Source: Malurus cyaneus samueli
Lineage: Eukaryota > Chordata > Aves > Passeriformes > Maluridae
DNA: 64,000 nucleotides
Direction of reading: 5' to 3'
NCBI GenBank assembly: GCA_009741485.1
Contig: CM019236.1
Coordinates: forward strand, 50,943,403-51,007,402
This document shows positions 48,166 through 62,881 of the stretch, piece after piece. A program made the translations under genes and the position numbers. The notes beneath the pieces were generated by a model. The model was not told the origin of the DNA, searched no databases, and was given only the letters and a program-made list of their open reading frames with translations. The stretch's first letter is position 1. The number at the start of each line of letters is the position of its first letter.

Positions 48166-51120
48166 AGCATATTGAACAACAAGAATATGTTTAGCCTGTG
48201 AAAAAAATTTCTGTCCTAAACAGATAGATGTGAGTCTTACACTCTGAGGTAAAAAAAGAGGAACTAATATATAGAAAAGCCTAGAGCTTTTATTTATTTA
48301 TAGACCCAGTGCCTGCTTGACAAACAAAGGTTTAGTTGAAAGTGAGCAGGGGATTTAAATTCTGCCCTGTCCTCTCCAATATGTGAAGCCTTTCTCGTGA
48401 TCCCATTAGAACTGCTAGTATAAGGCCTAAGGTCTACAGGACTAGGGCCTTATTTAAGGTATAATTAAAGGCTGCAATCCAACTAGCAAGAAATACTACT
48501 TTGAGTTTTATCTGAAGTGACATATCCTTGCATTTGTACCAGGCACAGCTGATACTTTCCATGCATGATAATCTCATAGATGATGAAAGTTTGAGTGAGA
48601 TTATCCATTAAATCAAAAATCTTGATGATATATATCATTTTAGGCCAGTTTAAATGACATTATGCTTTTGGACTAGTCTCTCTTTCAAGCATGCTTTTTT
48701 TCCCCTCATTTACTCTCTTTAATTAAACTGTATCAACTGAATGTTTGAGCGGGGACCTTACAAAGACATTTTCATGTCTCAAAGGAGAAGTGCCATCCCA
48801 GTAAGTATTCAGTTAGGTTAGACACTGATTTTTGTGGTTTTGTGTCCTAAGCATTGTGGAATATATTGAATAATCTTTCATTAAATATTACTAAAAAGTG
48901 GACATTCGTCTGTGAATTTTCAGATTTTTCTTTTCCATTTTGTTATCCAAGCCTTTAAGAATATATGTAGATACTATTTAGTCCTTTTTTCAATTTTAGA
49001 AAAACTGAGAGGGTCTACTTCTGTCATGCATACATTTGCAATGGTTGGAGAGCAGGGAGTTTCTGCAATTTCTACTTTTCAAACCACCTCTTTTGCTTTT
49101 GCTAATGCTTGGTTTAGTTTTAATATTCAGCAAAGGGCAAGGTAGATCACATCAGTGGAGATGGAAGTAAGAAACATGATGCTATATGTTGTAGTACATG
49201 CAGCCTAGAGCAATTAGTGACAAGCCAGGAATGGGAAAGATTTGGTGTTACTGCAGAAAGCTATGGAGGGAGAGTGTGGCTCAGGACAGAGTTTATTTTG
49301 TATGAACAGAAGTTTTGATTCTGAGATATGTAGGATTTAAACTTTGTAAACAAAATTGCTGAAGAATTTATGAAGAATATTCACTTTCTACTTGAAAATT
49401 GAGGGTGAGGTTGTGCTTTGTATTAACAAGCCAGTGCAGCAAGACATTTCTGATTCAACACTAGTGCCTCACTATAAATACAGGAACAAGGAGTTCCATG
49501 AAAAAAGAGGATATCCAACCCCTGTACAAGCCCTGCACAAACTACAGAATGCAGAGTAGTAAGTAGAGATGCAAAATACAAAATCATCTAAATGTATTGA
49601 CTGGCATTATTGCTTCTGTCACAGATGTGGCAGATTACATTCTGTTTGTACTATTACAGTGCCTTGGTGTGTATCCATTGCTGAAGAATTCATCTGACTA
49701 TTTGTTTTATGTGTACAGGCATTTTCAGAGTTTGGAAGGGAAACAATTTGTTCTCACCTCTACTCTCGTAGTCAGAGTGCTGTTCACTGTCCTGCCATTG
49801 TGGTTATCAAACTGTACCCATGTTTGAATGTGCACTGTGATGGATTCTAGTCTGTGCTGAGGGCAGTGCTTAGCTTTGCTGGCTCTGATGTCTCTGCTCT
49901 GAGATTCTCTCTGTTCCTTTGTTTTTTGTTACTGATATGCCAGGATCCCAGATCAATTCCTGATAAATGGCTTAGCATGGTAACTTGGGCACAGATCTAG
50001 TTCCATTCCTGTGCTCTCATCATGGGAATGTGGAGCAAGGATTGCAGTCTTTCATGATTAGGAGTTGACTCTTGTTCTGTTCTAGTGTGGACCTCCCTTT
50101 TGGTTACAGGTGTTCATTTAAGTTTCCGTCTGAACATGACTGTTATAGAAAACAGTGCCTCTGGGACTTACCTGATGTTGATGTAAATCTCTTAGATGGA
50201 GTATTTTTAGTTTTTCTTTGCAATCAGATGAAGTAGGACCTCTCCGTTTCCCCCTTCTTTCTGTCTGCAGTGTCTGCAATGGTGTATCTTTAAATTGAGA
50301 GCCAAGATCCTCATATATGATTCATGGATTAGGAGCTGTTAGATGAGCATCAAAATGTTACAAAACTTTGAGGTGAAAGGAGTTTCTCACGCCTCATGAG
50401 TTGACAGTTTTGACTAGATTTAGCTCTAAATCCTAAATCACTGTTTATATATGAAAAAAAGGTGTCATCCTCGCACATTCCAAAGAAGTGCAAACAAGAA
50501 AAAATAATGCCTTTTTTGGAGGTGTATATAAAGCATACAGAAAAGCCAAATTAATCCTTGTTGTAATTATTTCAAACCCAGGGGAACTGTGCCAAGAATG
50601 AAAGTAGCACAAGGAAAATAATCACATCAAAAAAAAGTTACAAAACTCTTATTTAAATACAACCCTTCCAAGAACACTCAAAGTACTGCTGATCAGTCTC
50701 TGTATTTCCAGTTTACATACAAAGAATGATGACTTTTGGCTAAACTGACTGCGTGTCTCCAGGGACATGTGCTGCTGAATGTGGTCAAGTGAACTTGAAA
50801 TATATGTAGGGGTTCTTCTTTATGTTGGACTGCAGAGTTCAGAGTCCACTCTTTAGGTCCCATAATTTATATCTATTCCTATTCTAGAAGATGAACTAAA
50901 AATAATAAGTGCTGACATACATAATTACAAAAAATATAGCAGTTTTATTTTTAAGTTGCAAGGGCCTGGCTCATTTAGAAGAATCAAATTAGATCATTAT
51001 AGTTTTAAATATCAGAAAAAGGATCTATTGACTTGGTTTATCTCCCGATCTTGCCAGCCCACTCCCACATTCAATTATCTCTGTCCAAATGCTGTTAAAT
51101 TGCAGTCTAATGTTATGGGG

Positions 51121-51166
51121 CTTGATTCTAGAAGTCTAGGTAGACTTCTTGATTCTAGAAGTCTAG
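51121..51166. repeat. 27-bp period duplication containing a hairpin
   Basis: CTTGATTCTAGAAGTCTAG occurs at 51121-51139 and again at 51148-51166. The junction (51130-51149) reads AGAAGTCT, AGGT, AGACTTCT, a perfect 8-bp stem with a 4-nt loop. It looks like a templated local duplication. Confidence 0.9.
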
Positions 51167-52856
51167 CTAATGGCAAACTATCTTTACAATATTGTAACGG
51201 AGTTCTGTTTAAAAGCAGGACAGTAGCATAAAAAGGACAAATTTAGCCTAGGCAGAGTTGTCGTGTAATTGCATTTATCATGTGGATATACAGCAAGACA
51301 AAAAAGTTTTCAAAAAATAAATGAACCCATAGTACTAACAACTCTAATACAAGAGTTGTTTATGAAGCTGTTTCTACCAGAGGCATTTATCAAGATAATA
51401 ATTTTTGCAGGAGAACACAGAAATGAAAATTCATCAATCATTGTAGTATCTTTAAATTCTCACTGCTTAAGGAGTGTACCTGTCAGCATTTCAGGACTTC
51501 ATGTGTGTGTTGCTTACACATTCAGACACAGAAAGCTCATGCCTGCCACTTTGTATGACTAGCAACGCACATGTCACATAGAGGCTGTCCTAAATGTTAA
51601 ATGTTTATCACAACAGCTATGAGAGATTAGGCTGCTGCTTTCCTTGATGTCAGGGCTTGTTTCCTCTTTTCCACATGGACCTGCTCTGAGTGGAACTTTT
51701 TGCTGCACAAAGAGACATCTCCTGGCAGCACTGTTACTGGAGAGATATAGATAGACATATAAATATAGATATAGATTAGATATAGTTAGATGCTTCTTGG
51801 AGGAAACCATTCGTAAGTATTTGTACTGAATACGGGTTGATGTAGGAGATGTTTGGGAATGGGCATTTGGTCTCATTCCTGCGATGAAAGTTGCCTAGGC
51901 CTATTGATCTGCTGTAACAGAGAAGGGTAGAAGAATTCCATACAATCTGTCAAAATTATTTGCCTGTAGCTAGAAGTGAAAGAAAAGGACTATTGCAGCC
52001 AGACCCCAGCAGTTTTTAAGGATTAATTTTATAAAGTATGCCAAGTTCAGCTGACAAACAGCTGAACATATTCACTGGGGTTCTGAATAGAGGAATCACA
52101 TCACTGTGAATTACTGACTCTTCATTTAAATATGTATTTTTCATTTAAGTCACCATAGCACAAACAGTGAAGACAAACTGCCCATTTAAATGAGTGGTTA
52201 TGTTCTGGAGCATCACTGTCATTTCAGTCCTAGAAATATATCCTGTCCCCTGTTACCCTAACTTAAAAGGCAGAAAAGCAAAAAATGAGATGCACAAGTG
52301 AAAAGTAGAAAGCAATCATTTTTGCAAGACCAATATGATTGAGATGCTTTGTCCTCCCTTTTTCTAAAGATGTCTTAAACAGCTGTTTTCTGCGAAGTGC
52401 TCTGTTTAATGATACTGGTACGTAAAGGAAGAAATTAAGGCTTCTGCCGGTTCCAGCTCTCCAGAAAACATATGGAAAAAACCAAAATTGGACACCTCTG
52501 TACTGAACATCATTTTATTTTTAGGAGATAGATTATTTAACATGGTGCTTTTGATCAGAGATCTGTTAGTTTGTGTGATCTTTGCAATTGTTTCATTTTG
52601 GAGCTATTTTCAGCTTACGATTTATGAGTCTTTAGGAAAAGGGAAACAAGGCAGGGTCAGATTGAGATCTGCAAAGAAGATGCAGCGCAGCAGCCAGGAG
52701 AGATGCTGACTCTGGAAAGGCTTCAGACACACACTTACCTTTTGCATTTCAGATGGGATGCTGGGTCAAAATGGAACACAGGCCTTGATGGTTTAGACCA
52801 GGATACTTTCTGAGAGTGATTCTCCACTTTATGTGAGGCTGGTACTTCACTAAACA

Positions 52857-53370
52857 GGGCCAAGGAGATGATTGTTCGGCTGTACTGGGCACAGGTGAGA
52901 CCACATCTCAAATCCTGTGTGCAGTTTTGGGCTTCTCACCCCAAGAAAGACATTGAGGTGCTGGAACATGTCCAGAGAAGAGCAACAAAGCTGGGAAAGG
53001 ATCTGGAACACAAGTCTGAGGAGGAGCAGCTGAGGCACCTGGGTTGTTTAGCAGCTAGGTAGATGCTGGTCTCTTCTCCCAAGCAAGTAACAGGATGAGA
53101 GGAAGCGGTCTCAAGCTGTACAAGTGGAAGTTCAGGCTGAATATTAGGAAAAATTTAATCATCTAAAGTGTTGTAAAGCATTGGAACAGTCTGTCCAGGG
53201 AAGCAGTAGAGTCATCATCTATGTGAAACTGTTCAAAAACCATGTGGATATGGCTCTTGGGGGCATGGTTTAGTGGTGAACATGGTGATTGTACTAGGTG
53301 GAGGACTCGGAGTTTATATCCTAAAGGTCTTTTCCAACCTTAATGATTCTTTGATTCAGTGATTCTATAC
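52857..53370 (+). mobile_element. CR1 LINE 3' end, + strand, with internal deletion
   Basis: Starts within the last part of ORF2, with text such as CACAGGTGAGACCACATCTC and TCCAGAGAAGAGCAAC. It continues into the 3' untranslated region and ends with CTTTTCCAACCTTAATGATTC, then the short 3'-terminal repeats (ATTCTTTGATTC, GTGATTCTAT). The ORF2 remnant (52868-53062) lacks a segment relative to typical CR1 between about 53040 and 53065, and runs into a stop. It is a dead, 5'-truncated copy. Confidence 0.92.
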
Positions 53371-56300
53371 CTACAGAAGGACTACTTCACATATGTATTC
53401 AAGATCTAAGATTTTAATAGCAGTAGTTCTTGGAAAGACCTGTTTTCATCTGTCTCTGTCATGGGAACATGGCAGTTTTGCATAAGCTGTTCCATGAAGC
53501 CAGCATGCAGTGACTACTCATTTCTCCCATTTTCTTCATACCTAAATTATATCTATCTTAGTGAGTCTTGTTCTGTCATGTCATCTTCTTTTTGTGCTTG
53601 CAGTGAACCTAGAATCTGAGCATGAAGCAAATCTGTAGAAGTACCTGAGTGCATTTTCTATCTCTCTAAGCAAGATAAAAATTCGGAACACAGAAATTCT
53701 TGTTTGAATTTTTCCAGAAAATGGAACAGAAGCATGATGATATTTTAGACATTTTGTCGTGGTTGGCACAGTACAGGGAAGTGCTTGCTAAAACATTCAG
53801 ATCCTGGAAGCACTGAAACATGATGAAATCCATCTTTCTTTGATAAACTATGCTTAAATGAACGATATGCTCATTCCAGGAAGTGTTGAAACAGGTGATT
53901 ATATAAAAGCTTCAAGAGAGAGAAACGAATGCCTGCTTTCTTTGATGAATCTGCCTTTCCGGGGCACTCCAAACTGGTTACAGAAAAGCTGCTTTCAGCA
54001 CTGGTTGTTCAGCACTGAACAGCTTGAATGTGGATGGGGGACTTGATCAGACAAACATTGTGTTACACACAGCAGTTCCCAGGTCATGGTTCCCACTGAA
54101 TTTGGTGGGAGGTGGGAGCAGGGCTTCCTACATGCATGTCTTACAAAAAGTGGTGTTGAGGACCTTGCTGACTCTGGTTAAAACTTTCTCAATTGTACAT
54201 TGACCATTAAGCGTATTGGCTACATCTGACTCCTAATATATACCTGCTAATCTCTTTTATTCTAATTGAACAGTGAATGTGCATACACACATGGAAATTC
54301 TGCTTGTATTCCTGTTGATTAAACTAAGGGTGACAAACACAGTGAAACTGTGGTTTGTCGTAGCTTTTCATTAATTAGGTCTTCATGACAGAAACATCAG
54401 ATGAAACCATACATCTGGTTTTTTCAGAAAAGGAAAAATGTATTCTGAGCTATTCTACCCCAGGTCATATCACCCCAGTGGAACAGATTAATGTGCTGTA
54501 TTACTGTGTTATTTCAACCAGGAAACCCAAAGATGAAGCTTGTGAAAAATAAGGATGTTCATCACTGATCCTAGAAAGCTTGTTTCAGTTTTTCTGTTTA
54601 CAATCACTGCTCTCTTCACTGGATATCTGCACTCTTCACTGGATATCTGCCTAACCTCTGCATTCCTACAGTGACTGGTCAAGGATAGCAGTATGAATGA
54701 GCCAGAGACACTGAAGTTTTTGTAAGGGAATCATTTAATTTTGTCCACAGCTTGGAGCACTCTTCTGATTGTGATGGGCTCTCTCCTTCAGTCATTGAAG
54801 GATATCCTTCACACATGTTGGTGTGCCAGCTTATGGAGTTCTTTTCTGTCCTTTGCTCTTGGCAGATGGAGCATTGCCACTTTTTGGGGACTTCATTTCT
54901 CTTAAGACTACAAATCCACAAAAACAAAATAACAGACACGAACACTGTTCTTGTCATTGCAGAATAGCATTCATGCCTACATGCTGATAGACATTTTGAT
55001 TTTTTGCTCACAGACTTACATTTTATTTTTCCTCTCTGTATAAAGCATTGGCTTTATGCCTCTGTTCCCTCACCCACCATGATTTAAGATAGTCCTCAGA
55101 AAACTTACAGTTTGACAATAACTCATCCCATCTATCATTCACTTACAAAATTGTTAAATACATTAGACTGTTTATTGTGCTAGTGCATATTAAAATAGCC
55201 ATATGTATATAACACATCCACAATTCTATCCACTAAACCATATCCCCTGTCATCTCTTATATTAATTGGTTTGTGTCAGTTTTGGTATGAACTTATTCAG
55301 TAGCAGGGGAACTGATTGTTCGTATCCTTTATTGAAGAACAAATTATTTTCATGGAAATAGCAATACAGTCCTGACAGAAAAATTCTGACAGCATAAATA
55401 CAGAAGAGAAATAATAACAATATTCTGAGCAGCAGAGTGGTAATTTGTGTATGCTCTCCTGAGTGTGTACATAGCTAGAAAACATCTGAAACTCCTCATT
55501 TTATTTAAAGAGACTTTACTCAAATAGAACTGCAAAATGTGACTAAATATTTACTCAGTCAAGCCATGATAAATTAGGTTTAAATGTGTATTCAAGGACA
55601 GAAAGAGATGAATTGTGCCATGAACAATAGTCCAGTTCTTGATAAATGTGCTTTTCTTGCAGGTTTGTCTCCTCGCTGTAAAATTTCCAGCTGCTCCTGC
55701 ACCTCTTGGGACTCTTTGTCTTGGCAAATGCCTGGGCATGCCATGGCTAGTCTGGAATAAAGTGGTCTTTGGTCAGCCAGGGTATGTGAGCAGCTGCCTA
55801 GCAGAGTGTCTAACACTTGAGGTCTGTCCTTCTGACAGCTGAGATATATTCATGTCTCTGCCCTCTGCTCTGTTTTGAGTCTTCCTCAGCCTTGTAGGAC
55901 ATTTACATTTGAAACTTCAGTCTCTTTAATGTGATGAGAGTTGTGTTTGCAAAGGTTTAATTGATATTCATAGTCATAATTATTTTTCTGGAGTGTGAGA
56001 AGGAGAGGACTCTTGGCACAAAGCAGAAAAGCAGGCCAAAAATCCATCTTAAAAGCTATTTCACTTGAAATGTTAGACTTCATCCTATGGAGAACTGTGT
56101 GAAGAGCTGGTTCTCAAGTACTGCTTTCTGCCCCAGTGATAACAAAAGAAATATATATGTTAAAATTGTGCACAGAAATTCTTTATGCAAGGTTGTAAAT
56201 TGTGAGTGCTTCATAGAGCTTGTGCCCTTCATAGCTTGCTTCACTCCTACTGGACAATAGGCAGTGAAATGAAAGGTAAAACAGGTTAGTCTGGTTGGGC

Positions 56301-59300
56301 AAAGTCACCAGCAGAGAATTTCAGAAATGAAACTGCAAGATCACTAACAAGACAATTGGAGTACTTTGCTAAATTAAAAGTGGCAGTGAGACAGAAAAAA
56401 TGCAGTTCTTTGGGTGCATGTGCTCCAGTCTGTATTGCCAGAAGCAAATGGCATGAGCTGCCAATACATTTACACCTGCAGTAGATAGTTCAGCCAGAAC
56501 AGAAAAGCGTACCTTTTGATTCACTACCAGGGGCACTTTAATAAAATAGAGGGAAAAATGTCTGCAGTCTCTAATAAGCAATATATCAACCACGTGCTGT
56601 CAGCCTGTGTGGAGAGTTTCACAGTATGATTTATTATGTTAATTACAGTCATGTGGCCCTCATGTTCTTAAGTCTCAAACTACTCACATTCTCAGCTTGA
56701 TTTAAGAATAAAGTCCTTTGGCCAGGACTTAAAGTGCAGCTTACTATGATTAATGTAATAAAATATTTATTACATTCTCCTTTTCTTTGTTTCTCTGCTT
56801 GCTGCTCCAGTTAGACTGACTCATTTTGAAACACTGATATAAATTAGATTTCAGATGATGAGGATTCTCATCTGGTTTTAATCTCTCTCTTTGGTGTTAT
56901 GTTTTTTTCATATCCTTTGTTCTTGTTCTCTCTTCTCTCCCCCTCATCTTTATTTCTCTCCCATATTTCCCAATTCTGCTTCTCAGCTGCTCTCTAGAGG
57001 GAATCAAAAGCAGGCAAACTTCATAGCCCTGGCTGATCCCTTCCAGACCTTTTGCATTGCTTTCTTAACTATGCTTATTAAAGGTATTTCTTAAATGTGA
57101 TGACATTAAAACTGGTGGTACACTGTAGCTGAGAACATGCTAAGCCTCTGGTGATGTGGGGTAGCACGTTTTACATGTTTTACATTTAAATCCTACTTAG
57201 AGAAGACAGAACTGTAAGGTGATATGTGGGCCCTGTTTCTCATTCTTCTTCCACAGGGCTTTCAACTGCAGAGAGGTACAAAATTGCACTGTGCCAAATA
57301 TTCAAAAATGCTATATAAATTTATACCTGTAATTTTGTGCAAACCAGCCCAGTAGTTAAATTGCTGGCTGAGCAACCAATGCTTCTGAGATCTGTTTATA
57401 CATCTGTAAATCTAGCTTTCTCTGTAGGAGCAGGGGAAGGTGGAAACCTTTTTGAAAATGTAGATTCTTGGTTTTGTTACGTAAGAAGTGGATTTTTGCC
57501 ATGAGAATTGTATAATTTTTAAATTATAAACTTAATTCAATAAAGAAGGTGTCTCAGGTCTTTGTAGTATTTTATCTCCCAATTTTTGTTTTTTTCTTCT
57601 TGTTTCTTTCTCTTATCAGTTTTTAAATCAAGTCACTGTATACATATAAATATTCAGATGTGCCCCTCTTCCACCTTCTGTACATATAATGACTTAGTCC
57701 AGTTGATTTCTACATAAGCAGACATGAAATACAGGGACAACAATCCTGAACACACTTAAAATATGCTTTGTTGAATTGGAAACTTTCTGGGGAGAAAAAC
57801 TTATTCTCTGCTCATGATGTGCATGCATCACTGTCTAGGCTGGTATCAAGCCAGGTCCTCTTTGAAAATGAGTGCATCACTTCTGCCTTTTGTTGCCTAG
57901 CTTCCAGTTCTAAGGGTAGTGTAGACAATCACAATCATTCCTTTAATTCTCTCTGCCACAAAGCATTAAGTAACTAACATACTTTGAAAGGGAAACATTT
58001 CTTTATGTTGCTAAAAAGTCCTGGGTAAAAAAATTGTTTTCCAGAGTTAAATATTTAACCTGAAGAAAATAACTGCCAAAACATGTCTCATTTTGTTCAT
58101 CTTAAATTGAAATCAGTACTTGGAGTTTTCTAATGGTGTTAGCGATTTATTGTTTGGAAATTATTAGAATACTATATGGCTGCATACAAAGATGCCTGCC
58201 CAACATAGAGCTGACATAGGGCTTCATATTATCGGTAATGTTTTCCCACTTATCAACTCCAGCAGCACTCCAGTTTCTCCAGCTGATTTGTTTAACCCGA
58301 TTTCTGAAAGTGTAGCAATTATGTCTTGGATGTGACCATTGTTGTGTTGAAGGAAGTTTAGTCAGTTATTTTGAAAGGAATGGGGTTTCATTTTTTTGAA
58401 GTTTTCTAATAGTTTAGGGTTTGTAGTATAGAAAACAGTTAAGTGTGGCTTTTACATTCTCTGCCTTTATGATGAGTTGAGTCCTTGACTCTCAATTATG
58501 TAAGGGTCCAAATAATTTGGTTTTATATACCTCCCATAAAGATAATAGCTATGGAAATAAGAGCTGGATGAGGCATGGCTGACCTGGAGATGGTTGCAGT
58601 CTTGGTTACAATCCATCTGACTGACTTGGAATGGGGCTGATTAAATGGCAGATTCCACTCCAGCTGCCAACTAGGTATATTTTGCCTGTACAGGACCCAA
58701 GTACCAGGTACATGGGCTCTTTAGTACTCTTGCAGAGTATTTCCTGTTTCTGCTGTTCTCCATGCTGTGTCTGAACTGTAGCATCCTGCTGTTCAGTGCT
58801 GCAGTGTTGGGCAAGCCTGGGAGAGCTCAAATTGATATATTTCTTCCAGTCAGATGGAGACAGAATCTGGGTAAGTACCCCTCTGTTGTGGTACAGGGGG
58901 AATACATTCCATTTTGCATTGCAGCAGTTCATGCCAGTGCATCTCAGAACAGCTTCAAGAGGAGATAGGAAACTGTATGGCCTCATACCCCAGAAATGCC
59001 ACTGTAAGTGTTCAGTGGAAGAAGAGAAATGCAAGATAAAACTGGAATACAGCATTTTTCTTTTCCACTATCATGACAAAACCAAAACCAGACAAGTATA
59101 CGAAGTGAACCAATGGGATAATTTTTTATTTAGAAAATGCATTTTTAGAACCTTTATGCCAGATTGGCTCAGATATACATCAGATGGAGAAGAAATTGTA
59201 AATTTCTTTCCTTGTAAATTTTTCAGGGTGCTGCTGTTTTGCACTGTTCATCAGCAATCACTAGTACCCACTGCAAAAAAAGGATGATCCAGTCAGTGAC

Positions 59301-62300
59301 AGGAAAACATAACTTCCTAATCCCTTGTCATGGCTACAAATTTTCTGACATCTAAGGATCATGTGGAAGTCCCACTAATATTGATGTGTATTTTATTCTT
59401 GGCTTTGCCAGAAGCCAAATTGCATCTCAAATATTCTCAAGCTGCTTTGAGAAAGTAGTGAAAGAGAATACAAACTGGAAATTAGCACTAGTGGCTGAGT
59501 GAGCATTCATTATCAGACTATTCTATACCTTGCAAAAAAATGTTCAGGCAACTAAAGTTTATTTTAGTGACTTTACTTCATGGAGATACCAATGAATAAA
59601 CATTCCCATGCTCATTTGCTTGCAGTCTATGCCCTTTTTCTTTTGATACAATCTAAAGCTTTTTCATTTTAGAATCATAAAACATTTTGCTGATAATTTT
59701 GTTGGAGGAGATTAACTGAATTGTAATTTTTTTCCAAAACCAGCATCCTTTGTAAGTGGATATTAATTAGTTAATTTCTCTCATACTACAGATGTTGGAT
59801 GCTAGTGAAAGCCCGTTTTGAAAATATTACCCTACATAGAGTTTGACTAAATATAGTGGAAACATAGAACTTCAATTGTTAAACAAATTTAGCAACAGCA
59901 TCAGAGGGGTAAGGCAGCAATTCAAGAAAACATACACAAGCACTTTCTGCTACTTAGTCTCACGATGTTTCTGCAAATGTTTAGAGGCACTTCTGCTGTG
60001 GACACCTTCATAATTTGGCAGCAGGACATGGGAATGATTTTCACTGGACTATTCTTGTGATACAGTGAAAACCAATTGTCCGTTTTCTATGTTTTGCATG
60101 CAGAAAGGGTACTGATATTCCAGGATGCAGTGGCATTCAGCTGCTTCTGACAGGAAAGCGGTATCACAACTTCCAGCGGGGGACATTCATCAGAGGCTCC
60201 TGCAGCTGGTCCCCACTGTGGCTTGACCATAACTCTCTTGCACAGCACTGGGACCTGTGCTCCCTGAGAGTGTAGACTTGAGAGTGCCATTTGCCTATAG
60301 ATACCTTCTTGAAAGAGGAATGGGCAGGAGAAAAAAGGTAGGAGCAGGCTGTGGTTTACTTGAATTGTTTCAATGGGGTGCATGTTGCCACGACTCAGAG
60401 GCTGGGTATCACTGCTTTTCAGTAATTGAAAAACAGGGTCAAGAGCCAACCTGCAAGTTGCTGGGGAGTGGAGAAAGGGCACTTAGCTCCAGTATAGATA
60501 CATGATGCTTCGTGTGTGGTTTAGTAGGCTTTTTCACTTGAATGAAAGCATATAGTGGAAGCAGACCTGCCACAAAAGGCATTTTCCTAGTCAGGACACA
60601 TATTTGGCAGAGAGGATTTTGGCTGGTGATGTGATTACGATCAAGAAAATCCACCTTACTTTTAATGTGGGTCTGTGAGATCTCACTGCTTACCATACAC
60701 AGAGTTTAAGACTGTTTGCAATAATAACTTTGTGACTCCCACTGATGTCACAAATGCTCTCCGAACATTAGCAATCTTTATCTGTCTGTCATGAAAGCAA
60801 GTGCCTTTCCCCCTGCCATGTGTAATTACAGAGGTTATGTCCTTTTCAGGGAATCCAAGTGTGTGTATGTGTGTGAGCTGAAATTAAAACAAGCCTGAGT
60901 TTGATAACTCTGCTGATAATATTAAGTCTTGGCCGTGTTAAGATCAGATTATGAAAAGATCAGAAAACAGCTGTTGCTCTGTGGGAGAGATCATCTGATG
61001 GTCGTGGGCTAGCCTGGGACATTCCGCTCCCACTAAATTGTCTGTTTAATCTCTGCCTGGCCACTTTATCTCTTTCGCTGCATTTGAACTAGAACATCTT
61101 ATGTACTCATCACTTTTTCAAACTCATAGTTTACCCTGGACCCCCCCCAGTAAGGTGGGTTGTACTGTATTTTTCTGCCACACTGTGGTTTTCTTGGAAA
61201 TAAAACTCTGATGTTGTATATCATAGAAAACACGAGAAATACAACCAGGTCCTTCGTGCAGTGACACAGCTGAAAGGGCAGGACCTCAGGAAGTGCATCT
61301 CCATGTCAATTCATTTTCTCATGGTTCTGCTTGTAGTCTGTAAAAAAAAACAACAGCAGGGCAACAGCACTACTCGTTCCAAATGCTGAATTTTAACAAC
61401 GAAAACACACTAAGTGTAGCTTGGATTCATAGATGAATAACGACAATAATTCTTGTTTGATTGGTTCTGACCATAACATGAGAGTATCTGTATTCCTAAA
61501 GCCTAACAACAGACACCTACAGAAGATGACAAGAAAGGTGAAAGCAGAAATAACATGTCCCCATTCTCTAGCCCACATCAGTTTGTAGCTCGGGGTTGTT
61601 CTGATACAGAGGTGTTCTCTTGTATTGAGGGGCACTTTGTGACCTTTTTTCCCAGTTCTTTTACCCAGTTTTGGAATCCAGATTCACTGAAGAATGATGT
61701 TGTGATGTATAGGTCCAAGAGGAAACGGGTTTATGTTTGCAGTCATCAAGGAACTAATGTAGATCCCCACCAGTGTTTCCAGTGGTTTCCACTGGCTCCA
61801 CAGAACATTAAAAAGAGCTTTGGTCTCTATTCAGCAAAATGCAGCAAAGTGAGACAAAGCAAACATCTGGGAAGTGTTATATGGGAAACTCCCTGCATTT
61901 GTGCCATGCTACATGATATATCACCAATAGTTGAGTGGTCTCATAGGAAGAGAATAGTCCACTAGTACCACTTCAGCCGGGATTCATAGCCAGAGTAGTG
62001 GTAACTCTCCCGATGTGGCTGGATGAAAACCTTGCCCATTATCTTTTAACATTTCTCACCTGCCTTTCTCAACACAACACACTGCTGCAGGAATGCAGTG
62101 TTTCTGGGGTACTCTTTTGCTCATGTAACTTGGGAAGAACTTTAATTAAGCATGAGTTTTATAACTGTTAGCTGCAGACAAGGCAATTTCCTTTTCAGAT
62201 TAAGGAAAGATGCTGTAACATAAATGACTGACTGGGTGTCACTGCTGTGTTGTGACAGGCTGTCCTCTAAGAAGAAGTGATTGATGACATTTATAAAACT

Positions 62301-62881
62301 GAGTCATTATATGTGCTGTTTATATTGAAATAGAGCTTGGGATGTGGGCTGTCAGTCAAAGCACTGATTACTTATACAGTTCTGTAATAAGTGGTGGTGG
62401 GTGCAGTGAACAAAATACCAGAGTAAATGTTTGTTTTGGAGCTTTAAATAGGGTTGTCTCTTTGCTTCCAGCCTCCATCTAGGATTTATTTTGTACATTG
62501 CCTAAGCATGAGGCTTCACTGCAGGCTGCTAGAAGCTCTTTGATTCTGACATCAGTATTAAAATGAGTTTCTGAGTCAGGCAGGTGACCTTTCTTTTTCC
62601 CCTTGAGCACAGTTCAAGCAAACCTCAGTGCTTTGTGGCAGCATGTTTTCCTGCTGCCAGAAGCCCCCAGAGGCCTCAGTTGCAGATGCCCACTTCTCTG
62701 TGGTTTGTAGAAGATTTGAGGACCTTGTCTCCACAGATGAGTGCTGTGGATGTAGGATGTCTCGCTCTGAAGACACAGGACCTGGTCCTAAGGGTTATAA
62801 ATTCAGTCCTGTTTTTGTCCTGCTGGGAAGTCCTGGGGCAAGTCACTCCCCATGCCTCTATCTGCACATGTCATATGGAGG
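53371..62881. other. non-coding, nothing recognised apart from small repeats
   Basis: AT-rich and intron-like. I find no KIAA1958 exon or other gene. The open frame 58796-59287 (+, 163 codons) has no domain I know. The one clear small structure is a 20-bp tandem duplication at 54611-54650. A C run (CCCCCCCC) lies at about 61141-61148. Confidence 0.5.
54611..54650 (+). repeat. 20-bp tandem duplication
   Basis: Units TCTCTTCACTGGATATCTGC and ACTCTTCACTGGATATCTGC are adjacent and differ at one or two positions. It is a slippage-type duplication. Confidence 0.9.

Larger units (their letters stand above)
45852..52856. other. non-coding, probably next intron of KIAA1958
   Basis: Follows the splice donor at 45851. 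I find no later KIAA1958 exon: nothing resembles the DUF3504 domain on the + strand. Small structures are an AT-rich near-palindromic tract at about 48113-48165 and a tandem duplication with a hairpin at 51121-51166. Nothing else is recognisable. Confidence 0.55.

Noticed and set aside
53274..53330. Short stretch resembling a tRNA (GTTTAGTGGT)
   Set aside because: It is part of the CR1 3' region; no cloverleaf can be formed.
58796..59287. 163-codon open frame on the + strand
   Set aside because: No known domain. It was considered as a possible later KIAA1958 exon but does not resemble the DUF3504 region.
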